Shown: positions 48,304 to 61,800 of the stretch, piece after piece | Numbering within the stretch: the first letter of the stretch is position 1 | How the letters are laid out: every line of letters starts with the position of its first letter | DNA from: Auanema rhodensis | Taxonomy: Eukaryota; Nematoda; Chromadorea; Rhabditida; Rhabditidae | Direction: 5' to 3' | NCBI GenBank assembly: GCA_964057225.1 | Contig: OZ059895.1 | Location: 3,224,001-3,288,000, forward strand | DNA: 64,000 bases | The notes under the pieces: model-generated | What the model was told of the DNA's origin: nothing | What the model saw: the letters and a program-made list of their open reading frames with translations, nothing else | Databases searched by the model: none | Program-made: the position numbers and the translations under genes

Positions 48304-49186
48304 AACTTTGATTTTTGTACACCCATAAATTATACGCAGCACAGGTTACCCTTAAATAATGAACTGACCGACTAATCAGACATGGATCTTTCCTAGTTCT
48401 GTTGCTTGAATGGATGTTTTCCTACGTAGGCTAGTAAAACATGCCCTTCAAAGCATCAGAACATGTGATCACATTCCAATTTTTTTGTATCTATCTTGTA
48501 AAGATAGTAATATATCATATGTTGAACACTATGTTGGAAAGATTTTAATTCAGATTTTCGAACTTTTATTCAGTTTGTTTTTTAAACTTTGATTAAGAAC
48601 TTTGATTTTTGTACACCCATAAATTATACGCAGCACAGGTTACCCTTAATTAATGAACTGACCGACTAATCAGACATGGATCTTTCCAAGTTCTGTTGCT
48701 TGAACGGATGTTTTCCTACGTAGGCTAGTAAAACATGCCCTTCAAAGCATCAGAACATGTGACCACATTCTAATTTTTTTGTATCTATCTTGTAAAGATA
48801 GTAATATATCATATGTTGAACACTATGTTGGAAAGATTTTAATTCAGATTTTTTCAACTTTCACTCAATTTGTTTTCTAAACTTTGATTAAGAACTTTGA
48901 TTTTTGTACACCCATAAATTATACGCAGCACAGGTTACCCTTGAATAATGAACTGACCGACTAATCAGACATGGATCTTTCCAAGTTCTGTTGCTTGAAC
49001 GGATGTTTTCCTACGTAGGCTAGTAAAACATGCCCTTCAAAGCATCAGAACATGTGATCACATTCCATTTTTTTTGTATCTATCTTGTAAAGATAGTAAT
49101 ATATCATATGTTGAACACTATGTTGGAAAGATTTTAATTCAGATTTTCTAACTTTTATTCAGTTTGTTTTTTAAACTTTGATTAAG
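48304..49186 (+). repeat. Incomplete third copy of the 1177-bp tetramer
   Basis: Monomer starts: 48304, 48598, 48893. The first two equal the tetramer's first two, with 'attctaat' in the second. The third switches to acgg/'ccattttttttg', a type also seen at 23872, 25850 and 51288. The same three-monomer order occurs at 23283-24165. Confidence 0.9.
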
Positions 49187-52100
49187 AACTTTGATTTTTG
49201 TACACCCATAAATTATACGCAGCACAGGTTACCCTTAAATAATGAACTGACCGACTAATCAGACATGGATCTTTCCTAGTTCTGTTGCTTGAATGGATGT
49301 TTTCCTACGTAGGCTAGTAAAACATGCCCTTCAAAGCATCAGAACATGTGATCACATTCCAATTTTTTTGTATCTATCTTGTAAAGATAGTAATATATCA
49401 TATGTTGAACACTATGTTGGAAAGATTTTAATTCAGATTTACGAACTTTTATTCAGTTTGTTTTTTAAACTTTGATTAAGAACTTTGATTTTTGTACACC
49501 CATAAATTATACGCAGCACAGGTTACCCTTAATTAATGAACTGACCGACTAATCAGACATGGATCTTTCCAAGTTCTGTTGCTTGAACGGATGTTTTCCT
49601 ACGTAGGCTAGTAAAACATGCCCTTCAAAGCATCAGAACATGTGATCACATTCCAATTTTTTTGAAATCTATCTTGTAAAGATAGTAATAAACTTTGATT
49701 TTTGTACACCCATAAATTATACGCAGCACAGGTTACCCTTAAATAATGAACTGACCGACTAATCAGACATGGATCTTTCCTAGTTCTGTTGCTTGAATGG
49801 ATGTTTTCCTACGTAGGCTAGTAAAACATGCCCTTCAAAGCATCAGAACATGTGATCACATTCCAATTTTTTTGAAATCTATCTTGTAAAGATAGTAATA
49901 AACTTTGATTTTTGTACACCCATAAATTATACGCAGCACAAGTTACCCTTAAATAATAAACTGACCGACTAATCAGACATGGATCTTTCCTAGTTCTGTT
50001 GCTTGAATGGATGTTTTCCTACGTAGGCTAGTAAAACATGCCCTTCAAAGCATCAGAACATGTGATCACATTCCAATTTTTTTGAAATCTATCTTGTAAA
50101 GATAGTAATAAACTTTGATTTTTGTACACCCATAAATTATACGCAGCACAGGTTACCCTTAAATAATGAACTGACCGACTAATCAGACATGGATCTTTCC
50201 TAGTTCTGTTGCTTGAATGGATGTTTTCCTACGTAGGCTAGTAAAACATGCCCTTCAAAGCATCAGAACATGTGATCACATTCCAATTTTTTCGTATCTT
50301 TCTTGTAAAGATAGTAATATATCATATGTTGAACACTATGTTGGAAAGATTTTAATTCAGATTTTCGAACTTTTATTCAGTTTGTTTTTTAAACTTTGAT
50401 TAAGAACTTTGATTTTTGTACACCCATAAATTATACGCAGCACAGGTTACCCTTAATTAATGAACTGACCGACTAATCAGACATGGATCTTTCCAAGTTC
50501 TGTTGCTTGAACGGATGTTTTCCTACGAAGGCTAGTAAAACATGCCCTTCAAAGCATCAGAACATGTGATCACATTCCAATATTTTTGTATCTATCTTGT
50601 AAAGATAGTAATATATCATATGTTGAACACTATGTTGGAAAGATTTTAATTCAGATTTTCTAACTTTTATTCAGTTTGTTTTTTAAACTTTGATTAAGAA
50701 CTTTGATTTTTGTACACCCATAAATTATACGCAGCACAGGTTACCCTTAAATAATGAACTGACCGACTAATCAGACATGGATCTTTCCTAGTTCTGTTGC
50801 TTGAATGGATGTTTTCCTACGTAGGCTAGTAAAACATGCCCTTCAAAGCATCAGAACATGTGATCACATTATAATTTTTTTGTATCTATCTTGTAAAGAT
50901 AGTAATATATCATATGTTGAACACTATGTTGGAAAGATTTTAATTCAGATTTACGAACTTTTATTCAGTTTGTTTTTTAAACTTTGATTAAGAACTTTGA
51001 TTTTTGTACACCCATAAATTATACGCAGCACAGGTTACCCTTAATTAATGAACTGACCGACTAATCAGACATGGATCTTTCCAAGTTCTGTTGCTTGAAC
51101 GGATGTTTTCCTACGTAGGCTAGTAAAACATGCCCTTCAAAGCATCAGAACATGTGATCACATTCCAATTTTTTTGTATCTATCTTGTAAAGATAGTAAT
51201 ATATCATATGTTGAACACTATGTTGGAAAGATTTTAATTCAGATTTTTTCAACTTTCACTCAATTTGTTTTCTAAACTTTGATTAAGAACTTTGATTTTT
51301 GTACACCCATAAATTATACGCAGCACAGGTTACCCTTGAATAATGAACTGACCGACTAATCAGACATGGATCTTTCCAAGTTCTGTTGCTTGAACGGATG
51401 TTTTCCTACGTAGGCTAGTAAAACATGCCCTTCAAAGCATCAGAACATGTGATCACATTCCATTTTTTTTGTATCTATCTTGTAAAGATAGTAATATATC
51501 ATATGTTGAACACTATGTTGGAAAGATTTTAATTCAGATTTTCTAACTTTTATTCAGTTTGTTTTTTAAACTTTGATTAAGAACTTTGATTTTTGTACAC
51601 CCATAAATTATACGCAGCACAGGTTACCCTTAAATAATGAACTGACCGACTAATCAGACATGGATCTTTCCTAGTTCTGTTGCTTGAATGGATGTTTTCC
51701 TACGTAGGCTAGTAAAACATGCCCTTCAAAGCATCAGAACATGTGATCACATTCCAATTTTTTTGAAATCTATCTTGTAAAGATAGTAATATATCATATT
51801 TTGAACACTATGTTGGAAAGATTTTAATTCAGATTTTTTCAACTTTCACTCAGTTTGTTTTCTAAACTTTGATTAAGAACCTTGTTGTTTGTACACCCAT
51901 AAAATATACGCAGCACAGGTTACCCTTAAATAATGAACTGACCGTCTAATCAGACATGGATCTTCCCAAGTTCTGTTGCTTGAATGGATGTTTTCCTACG
52001 TAGGCTAGTAAAACATGCCCTTCAAAGCATCAGAACATGTGATCACATTCCAATTTTTTTGTATCTATCTTGTAAAGATAGTAATATATCATATGTTGAA

Positions 52101-54693
52101 CACTATGTTGGAAAGATTTTAATTCAGATTTTCTAACTTTTATTCAGTTTGTTTTTTAAACTTTGATTAAGAACTTTGATTTTTGTACACCCATAAATTA
52201 TACGCAGCACAGGTTACCCTTAAATAATGAACTGACCGACTAATCAGACATGGATCTTTCCTAGTTCTGTTGCTTGAATGGATGTTTTCCTACGTAGGCT
52301 AGTAAAACATGCCCTTCAAAGCATCAGAACATGTGATCACATTCCAATTTTTTTGAAATCTATCTTGTAAAGATAGTAATAAACTTTGATTTTTGTACAC
52401 CCATAAATTATACGCAGCACAGGTTACCCTTAAATAATGAACTGACCGACTAATCAGACATGGATCTTTCCAAGTTCTGTTGCTTGAACGGATGTTTTCC
52501 TACGTAGGCTAGTAAAACATTCCCTTCAAAGCATCAGAACATGTGACCACATTCCAATTTTTTTGTATCTATCTTGTAAAGATAATAATATATCATATGT
52601 TGAACACTATGTTGGAAAGATTTTAATTCACATTTTTTCAACTTTCACTCAATTTGTTTTCTAAACTTTGATTAAGAACTTTGATTTTTGTACACCCATA
52701 AATTATACGCAGCACAGGTTACCCTTGAATAATGAACTGACCGACTAATCAGACATGGATCTTTCCTAGTTCTGTTGCTTGAATGGATGTTTTCCTACGT
52801 AGGCTAGTAAAACATGCCCTTCAAAGCATCAGAACATGTGATCACATTCCAATTTTTTTGTATCTATCTTGTAAAGATAGTAATAAACTTTGATTTTTGT
52901 ACACCCATAAATTATACGCAGCACAGGTTACCCTTAAATAATGAACTGACCGACTAATCAGACATGGATCTTTCCTAGTTCTGTTGCTTGAATGGATGTT
53001 TTCCTACGTAGGCTAGTAAAACATGCCCTTCAAAGCATCAGAACATGTGATCACATTCCAATTTTTTTGTATCTATCTTGTAAAGATAGTAATATATCAT
53101 ATGTTGAACACTATGTTGGAAAGATTTTAATTCAGATTTACGAACTTTTATTCAGTTTGTTTTTTAAACTTTGATTAAGAACTTTGATTTTTGTACACCC
53201 ATAAATTATACGCAGCACAGGTTACCCTTAATTAATGAACTGACCGACTAATCAGACATGGATCTTTCCAAGTTCTGTTGCTTGAACGGATGTTTTCCTA
53301 CGTAGGCTAATAAAACATGCCCTTCAAAGCATCAGAACATGTGATCACATTCCAATTTTTTTGTATCTATCTTGTAAAGATAGTAATATATCATATGTTG
53401 AACACTATGTTGGAAAGATTTTAATTCAGATTTTCTAACTTTCATTCAGTTTGTTTTTTAAACTTTGATTAAGAACTTTGATTTTTGTACACCCATAAAT
53501 TATACGCAGCACAGGTTACCCTTAAATAATGAACTGACCGACTAATCAGACATGGATCTTTCCTAGTTCTGTTGCTTGAATGGATGTTTTCCTACGTAGG
53601 CTAGTAAAACATGCCCTTCAAAGCATCAGAACATGTGATCACATTCCAATTTTTTTGAAATCTATCTTGTAAAGATAGTAAAAAACTTTGATTTTTGTAC
53701 ACCCATAAATTATACGCAGCACAGGTTACCCTTAAATAATGAACTGACCGACTAATCAGACATGGATCTTCCCAAGTTCTGTTGCTTGAATGGATGTTTT
53801 CCTACGTAGGCTAGTAAAACATGCCCTTCAAAGCATCAGAACATGTGATCACATTCCAATTTTTTTGTATCTATCTTGTAAAGATAGTAATATATCATAT
53901 GTTGAACACTATGTTGGAAAGATTTTAATTCAGATTTTCTAACTTTTATTCAGTTTGTTTTTTAAACTTTGATTAAGAACTTTGATTTTTGTACACCCAT
54001 AAATTATACGCAGCACAGGTTACCCTTAATTAATGAACTGACCGACTAATCAGACATGGATCTTCCCAAGTTCTGTTGCTCTTGAATGGATGTTTTCCTA
54101 CGTAGGCTAGTAAAACATGCCCTTCAAAGCATCAGAACATGTGATCACATTCCAATATTTTTGTATCTATCTTGTAAAGATAGTAATATATCATATGTTG
54201 AACACTATGTTGGAAAGATTTTAATTCAGATTTTCTAACTTTTATTCAGTTTGTTTTTTAAACTTTGATTAAGAACTTTGATTTTTGTACACCCATAAAT
54301 TATACGCAGCACAGGTTACCCTTAAATAATGAACTGACCGACTAATCAGACATGGATCTTTCCTAGTTCTGTTGCTTGAATGGATGTTTTCCTACGTAGG
54401 CTAGTAAAACATGCCCTTCAAAGCATCAGAACATGTGATCACATTCCAATTTTTTTGAAATCTATCTTGTAAAGATAGTAATAAACTTTGATTTTTGTAC
54501 ACCCATAAATTATACGCAGCACAGGTTACCCTTAAATAATGAACTGACCGACTAATCAGACATGGATCTTTCCTAGTTCTGTTGCTTGAATGGATGTTTT
54601 CCTACGTAGGCTAGTAAAACATGCCCTTCAAAGCATCAGAACATGTGATCACATTCCAATTTTTTTGAAATCTATCTTGTAAAGATAGTAATA
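49187..54693 (+). repeat. Mosaic block I: 21 monomers
   Basis: Monomer starts: 49187, 49481s, 49691s, 49901s, 50111, 50405, 50699, 50993, 51288, 51582, 51878, 52172s, 52382, 52677s, 52886, 53180, 53474s, 53684, 53978, 54274s, 54484s. It has three consecutive short monomers at 49481-50110 and two at 54274-54693. The order 51288-51877 matches 23872-24461, and 52382-53179 matches 25052-25849. The monomer at 53978 has a private 2-bp 'ct' insertion near 54079-54082. Confidence 0.9.
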
Positions 54694-57600
54694 AACTTTG
54701 ATTTTTGTACACCCATAAATTATACGCAGCACAGGTTACCCTTAAATAATGAACTGACCGACTAATCAGACATGGATCTTTCCTAGTTCTGTTGCTTGAA
54801 TGGATGTTTTCCTACGTAGGCTAGTAAAACATGCCCTTCAAAGCATCAGAACATGTGATCACATTCCAATTTTTTTGTATCTATCTTGTAAAGATAGTAA
54901 TATATCATATGTTGAACACTATGTTGGAAAGATTTTAATTCAGATTTACGAACTTTTATTCAGTTTGTTTTTTAAACTTTGATTAAGAACTTTGATTTTT
55001 GTACACCCATAAATTATACGCAGCACAGGTTACCCTTAATTAATGAACTGACCGACTAATCAGACATGGATCTTTCCAAGTTCTGTTGCTTGAACGGATG
55101 TTTTCCTACGTAGGCTAGTAAAACATGCCCTTCAAAGCATCAGAACATGTGATCACATTCCAATTTTTTTGTATCTATCTTGTAAAGATAGTAATATATC
55201 ATATGTTGAACACTATGTTGGAAAGATTTTAATTCAGATTTTCTAACTTTTATTCAGTTTGTTTTTTAAACTTTGATTAAGAACTTTGATTTTTGTACAC
55301 CCATAAATTATACGCAGCACAGGTTACCCTTAAATAATGAACTGACCGACTAATCAGACATGGATCTTTCCTAGTTCTGTTGCTTGAATGGATGTTTTCC
55401 TACGTAGGCTAGTAAAACATGCCCTTCAAAGCATCAGATCATGTGATCACATTCCAATTTTTTTGAAATCTATCTTGTAAAGATAGTAATAAACTTTGAT
55501 TTTTGTACACCCATAAATTATACGCAGCACAGGTTACCCTTAAATAATGAACTGACCGACTAATCAGACATGGATCTTTCCTAGTTCTGTTGCTTTAATG
55601 GATGTTTTCCTACGTAGGCTAGTAAAACATGCCCTTCAAAGCATCAGAACATGTGATCACATTCCAATTTTTTTGTATCTATCTTGTAAAGATAGTAATA
55701 TATCATATGTTGAACACTATGTTGGAAAGATTTTGCTTCAGATTTTTTCAACTTTCACTCAATTTGTTTTCTAAACTTTGATTAAGAACTTTGATTTTTG
55801 TACACCCATAAATTATACGCAGCACAGGTTACCCTTGAATAATGAACTGACCGACTAATCAGACATGGATCTTTCCTAGTTCTGTTGCTTGAATGGATGT
55901 TTTCCTACGTAGGCTAGTAAAACATGCCCTTCAAAGCATCAGATCATGTGATCACATTCCAATTTTTTTGTATCTATCTTGTAAAGATAGTAATAAACTT
56001 TGATTTTTGTTCACCCATAAATTATACGCAGCACAGGTTACCCTTAAATAATGAACTGACCGACTAATCAGACATGGATCTTTCCAAGTTCTGTTGCTTG
56101 AACGGATGTTTTCCTACGTAGGCTAGTAAAACATGCCCTTCAAAGCATCAGAACATGTGATCACATTTCAATTTTTTTGTATCTATCTTGTAAAGATAGT
56201 AATATATCATATGTTGAACACTATGTTGGAAAGATTTTAATTCAGATTTTTTCAACTTTCACTCAGTTTGTTTTCTAAACTTTGATTAAGAACCTTGTTG
56301 TTTGTACACCCATAAAATATACGCAGCACAGGTTACCCTTAAATAATGAACTGACCGTCTAATCAGACATGGATCTTTCCTAGTTCTGTTGCTTGAATGG
56401 ATGTTTTCCTACGTAGGCTAGTAAAACATGCCCTTCAAAGCATCAGATCATGTGATCACATTCCAATTTTTTTGTATCTATCTTGTAAAGATAGTAATAA
56501 ACTTTGATTTTTGTTCACCCATAAATTATACGCAGCACAGGTTACCCTTAAATAATGAACTGACCGACTAATCAGACATGGATCTTTCCTAGTTCTGTTG
56601 CTTGAATGGATGTTTTCCTACGTAGGCTAGTAAAACATGCCCTTCAAAGCATCAGAACATGTGATCACATTCCAATTTTTTTGAAATCTATCTTGTAAAG
56701 ATAGTAATAAACTTTGATTTTTGTACACCCATAAATTATACGCAGCACAGGTTACCCTTAAATAATGAACTGACCGACTAATCAGACATGGATCTTTCCT
56801 AGTTCTGTTGCTTGAATGGATGTTTTCCTACGTAGGCTAGTAAAACATGCCCTTCAAAGCATCAGAACATGTGATCACATTCCAATTTTTTTGTATCTAT
56901 CTTGTAAAGATAGTAATATATCATATGTTGAACACTATGTTGGAAAGATTTTAATTCAGATTTACGAACTTTTATTCAGTTTGTTTTTTAAACTTTGATT
57001 AAGAACTTTGATTTTTGTACACCCATAAATTATACGCAGCACAGGTTACCCTTAATTAATGAACTGACCGACTAATCAGACATGGATCTTTCCAAGTTCT
57101 GTTGCTTGAACGGATGTTTTCCTACGTAGGCTAGTAAAACATGCCCTTCAAAGCATCAGAACATGTGATCACATTCCAATTTTTTTGTATCTATCTTGTA
57201 AAGATAGTAATATATCATATGTTGAACACTATGTTGGAAAGATTTTAATTCAGATTTTCTAACTTTTATTCAGTTTGTTTTTTAAACTTTGATTAAGAAC
57301 TTTGATTTTTGTACACCCATAAATTATACGCAGCACAGGTTACCCTTAAATAATGAACTGACCGACTAATCAGACATGGATCTTTCCTAGTTCTGTTGCT
57401 TGAATGGATGTTTTCCTACGTAGGCTAGTAAAACATGCCCTTCAAAGCATCAGATCATGTGATCACATTCCAATTTTTTTGAAATCTATCTTGTAAAGAT
57501 AGTAATAAACTTTGATTTTTGTACACCCATAAATTATACGCAGCACAGGTTACCCTTAAATAATGAACTGACCGACTAATCAGACATGGATCTTTCCTAG

Positions 57601-58810
57601 TTCTGTTGCTTTAATGGATGTTTTCCTACGTAGGCTAGTAAAACATGCCCTTCAAAGCATCAGAACATGTGATCACATTCCAATTTTTTTGTATCTATCT
57701 TGTAAAGATAGTAATATATCATATGTTGAACACTATGTTGGAAAGATTTTGCTTCAGATTTTTTCAACTTTCACTCAATTTGTTTTCTAAACTTTGATTA
57801 AGAACTTTGATTTTTGTACACCCATAAATTATACGCAGCACAGGTTACCCTTGAATAATGAACTGACCGACTAATCAGACATGGATCTTTCCTAGTTCTG
57901 TTGCTTGAATGGATGTTTTCCTACGTAGGCTAGTAAAACATGCCCTTCAAAGCATCAGATCATGTGATCACATTCCAATTTTTTTGTATCTATCTTGTAA
58001 AGATAGTAATAAACTTTGATTTTTGTTCACCCATAAATTATACGCAGCACAGGTTACCCTTAAATAATGAACTGACCGACTAATCAGACATGGATCTTTC
58101 CAAGTTCTGTTGCTTGAACGGATGTTTTCCTACGTAGGCTAGTAAAACATGCCCTTCAAAGCATCAGAACATGTGATCACATTTCAATTTTTTTGTATCT
58201 ATCTTGTAAAGATAGTAATATATCATATGTTGAACACTATGTTGGAAAGATTTTAATTCAGATTTTTTCAACTTTCACTCAGTTTGTTTTCTAAACTTTG
58301 ATTAAGAACCTTGTTGTTTGTACACCCATAAAATATACGCAGCACAGGTTACCCTTAAATAATGAACTGACCGTCTAATCAGACATGGATCTTCCCAAGT
58401 TCTGTTGCTTGAATGGATGTTTTCCTACGTAGGCTAGTAAAACATGCCCTTCAAAGCATCAGAACATGTGATCACATTCCAATTTTTTTGTATCTATCTT
58501 GTAAAGATAGTAATATATCATATGTTGAACACTATGTTGGAAAGATTTTAATTCAGATTTTCTAACTTTTATTCAGTTTGTTTTTTAAACTTTGATTAAG
58601 AACTTTGATTTTTGTACACCCATAAATTATACGCAGCACAGGTTACCCTTAAATAATGAACTGACCGACTAATCAGACATGGATCTTTCCTAGTTCTGTT
58701 GCTTGAATGGATGTTTTCCTACGTAGGCTAGTAAAACATGCCCTTCAAAGCATCAGAACATGTGATCACATTCCAATTTTTTTGAAATCTATCTTGTAAA
58801 GATAGTAATA
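54694..58810 (+). repeat. HOR block J: 2016-bp unit duplicated
   Basis: Monomer starts: 54694, 54988, 55282s, 55492, 55787s, 55996, 56291s, 56500s | 56710, 57004, 57298s, 57508, 57803s, 58012, 58307, 58601s. The first six monomers of each half match at offset 2016 and share rare markers: 'cagatcatg', 'gctttaatgg', 'ttgcttcag', 'gttcaccc' and 'atttcaat'. Monomers 7 and 8 differ because those at 56291 and 56500 are chimeric short forms. Confidence 0.93.
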
Positions 58811-61800
58811 AACTTTGATTTTTGTACACCCATAAATTATACGCAGCACAGGTTACCCTTAAATAATGAACTGACCGACTAATCAGACATGGATCTTTCC
58901 AAGTTCTGTTGCTTGAACGGATGCTTTCCTACGTAGGCTAGTAAAACATGCCCTTCAAAGCATCAGAACATGTGACCACATTCCAATTTTTTTGTATCTA
59001 TCTTGTAAAGATAATAATATATCATATGTTGAACACTATGTTGGAAAGATTTTAATTCACATTTTTTCAACTTTCACTCAATTTGTTTTCTAAACTTTGA
59101 TTAAGAACTTTGATTTTTGTACACCCATAAATTATACGCAGCACAGGTTACCCTTGAATAATGAACTGACCGACTAATCAGACATGGATCTTTCCTAGTT
59201 CTGTTGCTTGAATGGATGTTTTCCTACGTAGGCTAGTAAAACATGCCCTTCAAAGCATCAGAACATGTGATCACATTCCAATTTTTTTGAAATCTATCTT
59301 GTAAAGATAGTAATAAACTTTGATTTTTGTACACCCATAAATTATACGCAGCACAGGTTACCCTTAAATAATGAACTGACCGACTAATCAGACATGGATC
59401 TTTCCTAGTTCTGTTGCTTGAATGGATGTTTTCCTACGTAGGCTAGTAAAACATGCCCTTCAAAGCATCAGAACATGTGATCACATTCCAATTTTTTTGT
59501 ATCTATCTTGTAAAGATAGTAATATATCATATGTTGAACACTATGTTGGAAAGATTTTAATTCAGATTTACGAACTTTTATTCAGTTTGTTTTTTAAACT
59601 TTGATTAAGAACTTTGATTTTTGTACACCCATAAATTATACGCAGCACAGGTTACCCTTAATTAATGAACTGACCGACTAATCAGACATGGATCTTCCCA
59701 AGTTCTGTTGCTTGAATGGATGTTTTCCTACGTAGGCTAGTAAAACATGCCCTTCAAAGCATCAGAACATGTGATCACATTCCAATTTTTTTGTATCTAT
59801 CTTGTAAAGATAGTAATATATCATATGTTGAACACTATGTTGGAAAGATTTTAATTCGGATTTTCTAACTTTTATTCAGTTTGTTTTTTAAACTTTGATT
59901 AAGAACTTTGATTTTTGTACACCCATAAATTATACGCAGCACAGGTTACCCTTAAATAATGAACTGACCGACTAATCAGACATGGATCTTTCCAAGTTCT
60001 GTTGCTTGAACGGATGCTTTCCTACGTAGGCTAGTAAAACATGCCCTTCAAAGCATCAGAACATGTGACCACATTCCAATTTTTTTGTATCTATCTTGTA
60101 AAGATAATAATATATCATATGTTGAACACTATGTTGGAAAGATTTTAATTCACATTTTTTCAACTTTCACTCAATTTGTTTTCTAAACTTTGATTAAGAA
60201 CTTTGATTTTTGTACACCCATAAATTATACGCAGCACAGGTTACCCTTGAATAATGAACTGACCGACTAATCAGACATGGATCTTTCCTAGTTCTGTTGC
60301 TTGAATGGATGTTTTCCTACGTAGGCTAGTAAAACATGCCCTTCAAAGCATCAGAACATGTGATCACATTCCAATTTTTTTGTATCTATCTTGTAAAGAT
60401 AGTAATAAACTTTGATTTTTGTACACCCATAAATTATACGCAGCACAGGTTACCCTTAAATAATGAACTGACCGACTAATCAGACATGGATCTTTCCTAG
60501 TTCTGTTGCATGAATGGATGTTTTCCTACGTAGGCTAGTAAAACATGCCCTTCAAAGCATCAGAACATGTGATCACATTCCAATTTTTTTGTATCTATCT
60601 TGTAAAGATAGTAATATATCATATGTTGAACACTATGTTGGAAAGATTTTAATTCAGATTTACGAACTTTTATTCAGTTTGTTTTTTAAACTTTGATTAA
60701 GAACTTTGATTTTTGTACACCCATAAATTATACGCAGCACAGGTTACCCTTAATTAATGAACTGACCGACTAATCAGACATGGATCTTTCCAAGTTCTGT
60801 TGCTTGAACGGATGTTTTCCTACGTAGGCTAATAAAACATGCCCTTCAAAGCATCAGAACATGTGATCACATTCCAATTTTTTTGTATCTATCTTGTAAA
60901 GATAGTAATATATCATATGTTGAACACTATGTTGGAAAGATTTTAATTCAGATTTTCTAACTTTTATTCAGTTTGTTTTTTAAACTTTGATTAAGAACTT
61001 TGATTTTTGTACACCCATAAATTATACGCAGCACAGGTTACCCTTAAATAATGAACTGAACGACTAATCAGACATGGATCTTTCCTAGTTCTGTTGCTTG
61101 AATGGATGTTTTCCTACGTAGGCTAGTAAAACATGCCCTTCAAAGCATCAGAACATGTGATCACATTCCAATTTTTTTGAAATCTATCTTGTAAAGATAG
61201 TAAAAAACTTTGATTTTTGTACACCCATAAATTATACGCAGCACAGGTTACCCTTAATTAATGAACTGACCGACTAATCAGACATGGATCTTTCCTAGTT
61301 CTGTTGCTTGAACGGATGTTTTCCTACGTAGGCTAGTAAAACATGCCCTTCAAAGCATCAGAACATGTGATCACATTCCAATTTTTTTGTATCTATCTTG
61401 TAAAGATAGTAATATATCATATGTTGAACACTATGTTGGAAAGATTTTAATTCAGATTTTCTAACTTTTATTCAGTTTGTTTTTTTAACTTTGATTAAGA
61501 ACTTTGATTTTTGTACACCCATAAATTATACGCAGCACAGGTTACCCTTAAATAATGAACTGACCGACTAATCAGACATGGATCTTTCCTAGTTCTGTTG
61601 CTTGAATGGATGTTTTCCTACGTAGGCTAGTAAAACATGCCCTTCAAAGCATCAGAACATGTGATCACATTCCAATTTTTTTGTATCTATCTTGTAAAGA
61701 TAGTAATATATCATATGTTGAACACTATGTTGGAAAGATTTTAATTCGGATTTTCTAACTTTTATTCAGTTTGTTTTTTAAACTTTGATTAAGAACTTTG

